From Actinomycetota bacterium (GTDB taxonomy: Bacteria > Actinomycetota > Thermoleophilia > Solirubrobacterales > Thermoleophilaceae), in assembly GCA_005885165.1 (NCBI GenBank), contig VAXR01000037.1, positions 10,416-16,037 on the forward strand: a stretch of 5,622 bases of DNA, read 5' to 3'. Positions 4,239 through 5,622 of the stretch are shown here, one piece after another. A model generated the notes under the pieces. The model was not told the origin of the DNA, did no database searches, and saw only the letters and a list, made by a program, of their open reading frames with translations. Position numbers and translations under genes: made by a program. Each line of letters starts with the position of its first letter. The first letter of the stretch is position 1.

Positions 4239-5622
4239 GGGCCAGGTGACCACAGCTACACGTGAGCTCGGCGATTCGCGCGTGCACGTCGACGTCGAGG
4301 TCGCGCCCGAGGCGATCGAGCACGAGGTAGAGAGCGCGGCGCGCACGCTCGGCCGCGAGCTCAAGATCCCGGGCTTCCGCAAGGGCAAGGTTCCCGCCGA
4401 GGTGGTGCTCCGCCGCGTGGGACGGGATGCCGTCCTGGACGAGGCGGTGCGGCGCGCCCTGCCCGGCTGGTACGAGCAGGCCGTCGCGGACGCGGGGATC
4501 GTGGCCGTCGGCGATCCTCGCCTCGACCTCACCGAGCTGCCCGACCCCGGGTCGCCGCTCCAGTTCTCGATCGAGGTCGGCGTCCGCCCGAAGGCGAAGC
4601 TCGGCAAGTACCAGGGGCTCGAGGTGGGCCGCCGCGAGCCGGAGGTGCCGCCCGAGGCCGTCGACGCCGAGCTCGAGCGCCTGCGCGAGGCCGCCGCGTC
4701 GCTCGAGAACGTCGACCGCCCCGCGGAGCGCGGCGACTTCGTGGTGATCGACTTCACCGGGACGGTGGACGGAGAGCCGTTCGAGGGAGGCGAGGCGCGC
4801 GGGTACCTCCTCGAGCTCGGCTCCGGCCGCCTAGTCGAGGGCTTCGAGGAGGGGCTGGACGGCGTGCGTCCCGGTGAGGAGCGGACGGTGAACCTCACGT
4901 TCCCCGCCGACTACCGGGCCGAGGAGCTGGCCGGACGCGACGCCGAGTTCGCCGTGACCGTGAAGGAGGTCAAGGAGAAGCGCCTCCCCGAGCTGAACGA
5001 CGACTTCGCCGCCGACGCGGGCGGCTTCGACACCCTCGACGAGCTCCGCTCCGACATCGAGAGCAAGCTGCGCGAGGCCCGCGAGCGCGAGATCGAGGCG
5101 GAGTTCCGGGAGGCGGTCGTGGACGCCGCCGCCGACGGCGCCAAGATCGACGTCCCCCGCGAGCTGGTCCACGCCAAGGCGCACGAGATGTGGCACACCA
5201 CCAGCAGGCGGCTGGAGCGCCAGGGGATCCCGGCTGACCGCTACCTGCAGCTGACGGGCAAGTCCGAGGAGGAGATCGTGACCGAGGCGGAGCCGGACGC
5301 CGAGCGCGCGCTGCGCCGCGAGAGCGTGCTGGCGGCGGTGGCGGAGGCCGAGAAAATCGAGGTGAGCGACGACGAGCTCCTCGAGTCGCTCGGGCAGGTC
5401 GTGACGGCCGGCGGCGGCCAGGCAGACGAGAAGCAGCTACGCAAGGCGCTCGACCGCGCCCGCTCGCGCGGGTCCGACGAGGAGCTCAAGGCGGACATCG
5501 CCATGCGCAAGGCGGTGGACCTGCTGGTGGAGCACGCGAAGGCCATCCCCGCCGAGAAGGCGGAGGCGCGGGAGAAGATCTGGACGCCCGAGAAGGAGGG
5601 CGCGGAGCGCGCCGGGCAGATC
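4234..5622 (+). CDS. tig: Trigger factor, ribosome-associated chaperone and peptidyl-prolyl isomerase (3' partial)
   Basis: Binds the ribosome at the tunnel exit and shields nascent chains. From the ATG at 4234, 463 codons are open to the window edge. The ribosome-binding domain (about 1-140) carries the signature GFRKGKVP at 47-54. The FKBP-type PPIase domain (about 163-250) reads GDFVVIDFTGTVDGEPFEGG, then LELGSGRLVEGFEEGLDGVRPGEE. The C-terminal chaperone domain starts at LPELNDDFA (251-259) and is helical and charged to the end. E. coli trigger factor is 432 aa, so few residues should be missing. An alternative start is GTG 4246, giving MTTATRELGDSRVHV, closer to the usual N-terminus; ATG 4207 is also in frame. 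No good Shine-Dalgarno is seen. The gene is the first of its transcript and diverges from the small minus-strand gene. In many bacteria clpP and clpX follow; that cannot be seen here. Confidence 0.97.
   Translation, partial: MPGQVTTATRELGDSRVHVDVEVAPEAIEHEVESAARTLGRELKIPGFRKGKVPAEVVLRRVGRDAVLDEAVRRALPGWYEQAVADAGIVAVGDPRLDLTELPDPGSPLQFSIEVGVRPKAKLGKYQGLEVGRREPEVPPEAVDAELERLREAAASLENVDRPAERGDFVVIDFTGTVDGEPFEGGEARGYLLELGSGRLVEGFEEGLDGVRPGEERTVNLTFPADYRAEELAGRDAEFAVTVKEVKEKRLPELNDDFAADAGGFDTLDELRSDIESKLREAREREIEAEFREAVVDAAADGAKIDVPRELVHAKAHEMWHTTSRRLERQGIPADRYLQLTGKSEEEIVTEAEPDAERALRRESVLAAVAEAEKIEVSDDELLESLGQVVTAGGGQADEKQLRKALDRARSRGSDEELKADIAMRKAVDLLVEHAKAIPAEKAEAREKIWTPEKEGAERAGQI

Noticed and set aside
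4218..4898. 226-residue minus-strand frame opposite tig
   Set aside because: Mostly Ser, Arg, Pro and Thr, the typical antisense translation of Glu/Asp/Ala-rich coding sequence; no domain character.

Overview
This is a high-GC stretch (roughly 70% by eye). Coding regions strongly favour G/C at third codon positions. The protein styles point to Actinomycetota, most likely a deep lineage such as Thermoleophilia; that placement is inference from general familiarity, because no rRNA or other taxonomic marker is present. Shine-Dalgarno sequences are mostly absent or badly spaced. Several starts instead sit 6-11 nt behind a TAnnnT hexamer, which suggests frequent leaderless transcription.

Layout. 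Positions 1-921 (+) hold the 3' part of an HtrA/Deg-type serine protease with a PDZ domain, truncated by the window edge. Positions 922-1349 are a gene-free convergent region with inverted repeats, including a 49-nt interrupted hairpin, and a cluster of CGCTC pentamers behind each flanking gene. Positions 1350-2096 (-) encode a short-chain dehydrogenase whose YxxxK active-site motif is replaced by SxxxR. A 76-bp divergent gap leads to a small zinc-ribbon protein (2173-2385, +). Next come a 111-aa protein of unknown function (2508-2843, +), a broken PaaI-type hotdog thioesterase gene (2866-3220, +) and an MTAP/PNP-family nucleoside phosphorylase (3233-4024, +). A small basic protein is proposed on the minus strand (3990-4208), overlapping the phosphorylase 3' end. 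The window closes with trigger factor (tig, 4234 to the edge), which is probably nearly complete.

How the genes relate. HtrA and trigger factor are both protein-quality-control factors, but they are separated by metabolic genes and there is no sign that they form one unit. The 111-aa gene, the hotdog remnant and the phosphorylase are codirectional with gaps of 22 and 12 bp, so they may share a transcript starting from a promoter near 2434-2462. The phosphorylase also has its own candidate -10. Trigger factor and the small minus-strand gene diverge from an 18-bp palindrome whose two halves supply oppositely oriented -10-like hexamers.

No mobile element, CRISPR array, tRNA or rRNA was seen. 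I found no convincing multi-gene novel system. The best leads are the structured convergent intergenic region, the overlapping divergent promoter at tig, the internally deleted hotdog gene, and the atypical active sites of the dehydrogenase and phosphorylase.
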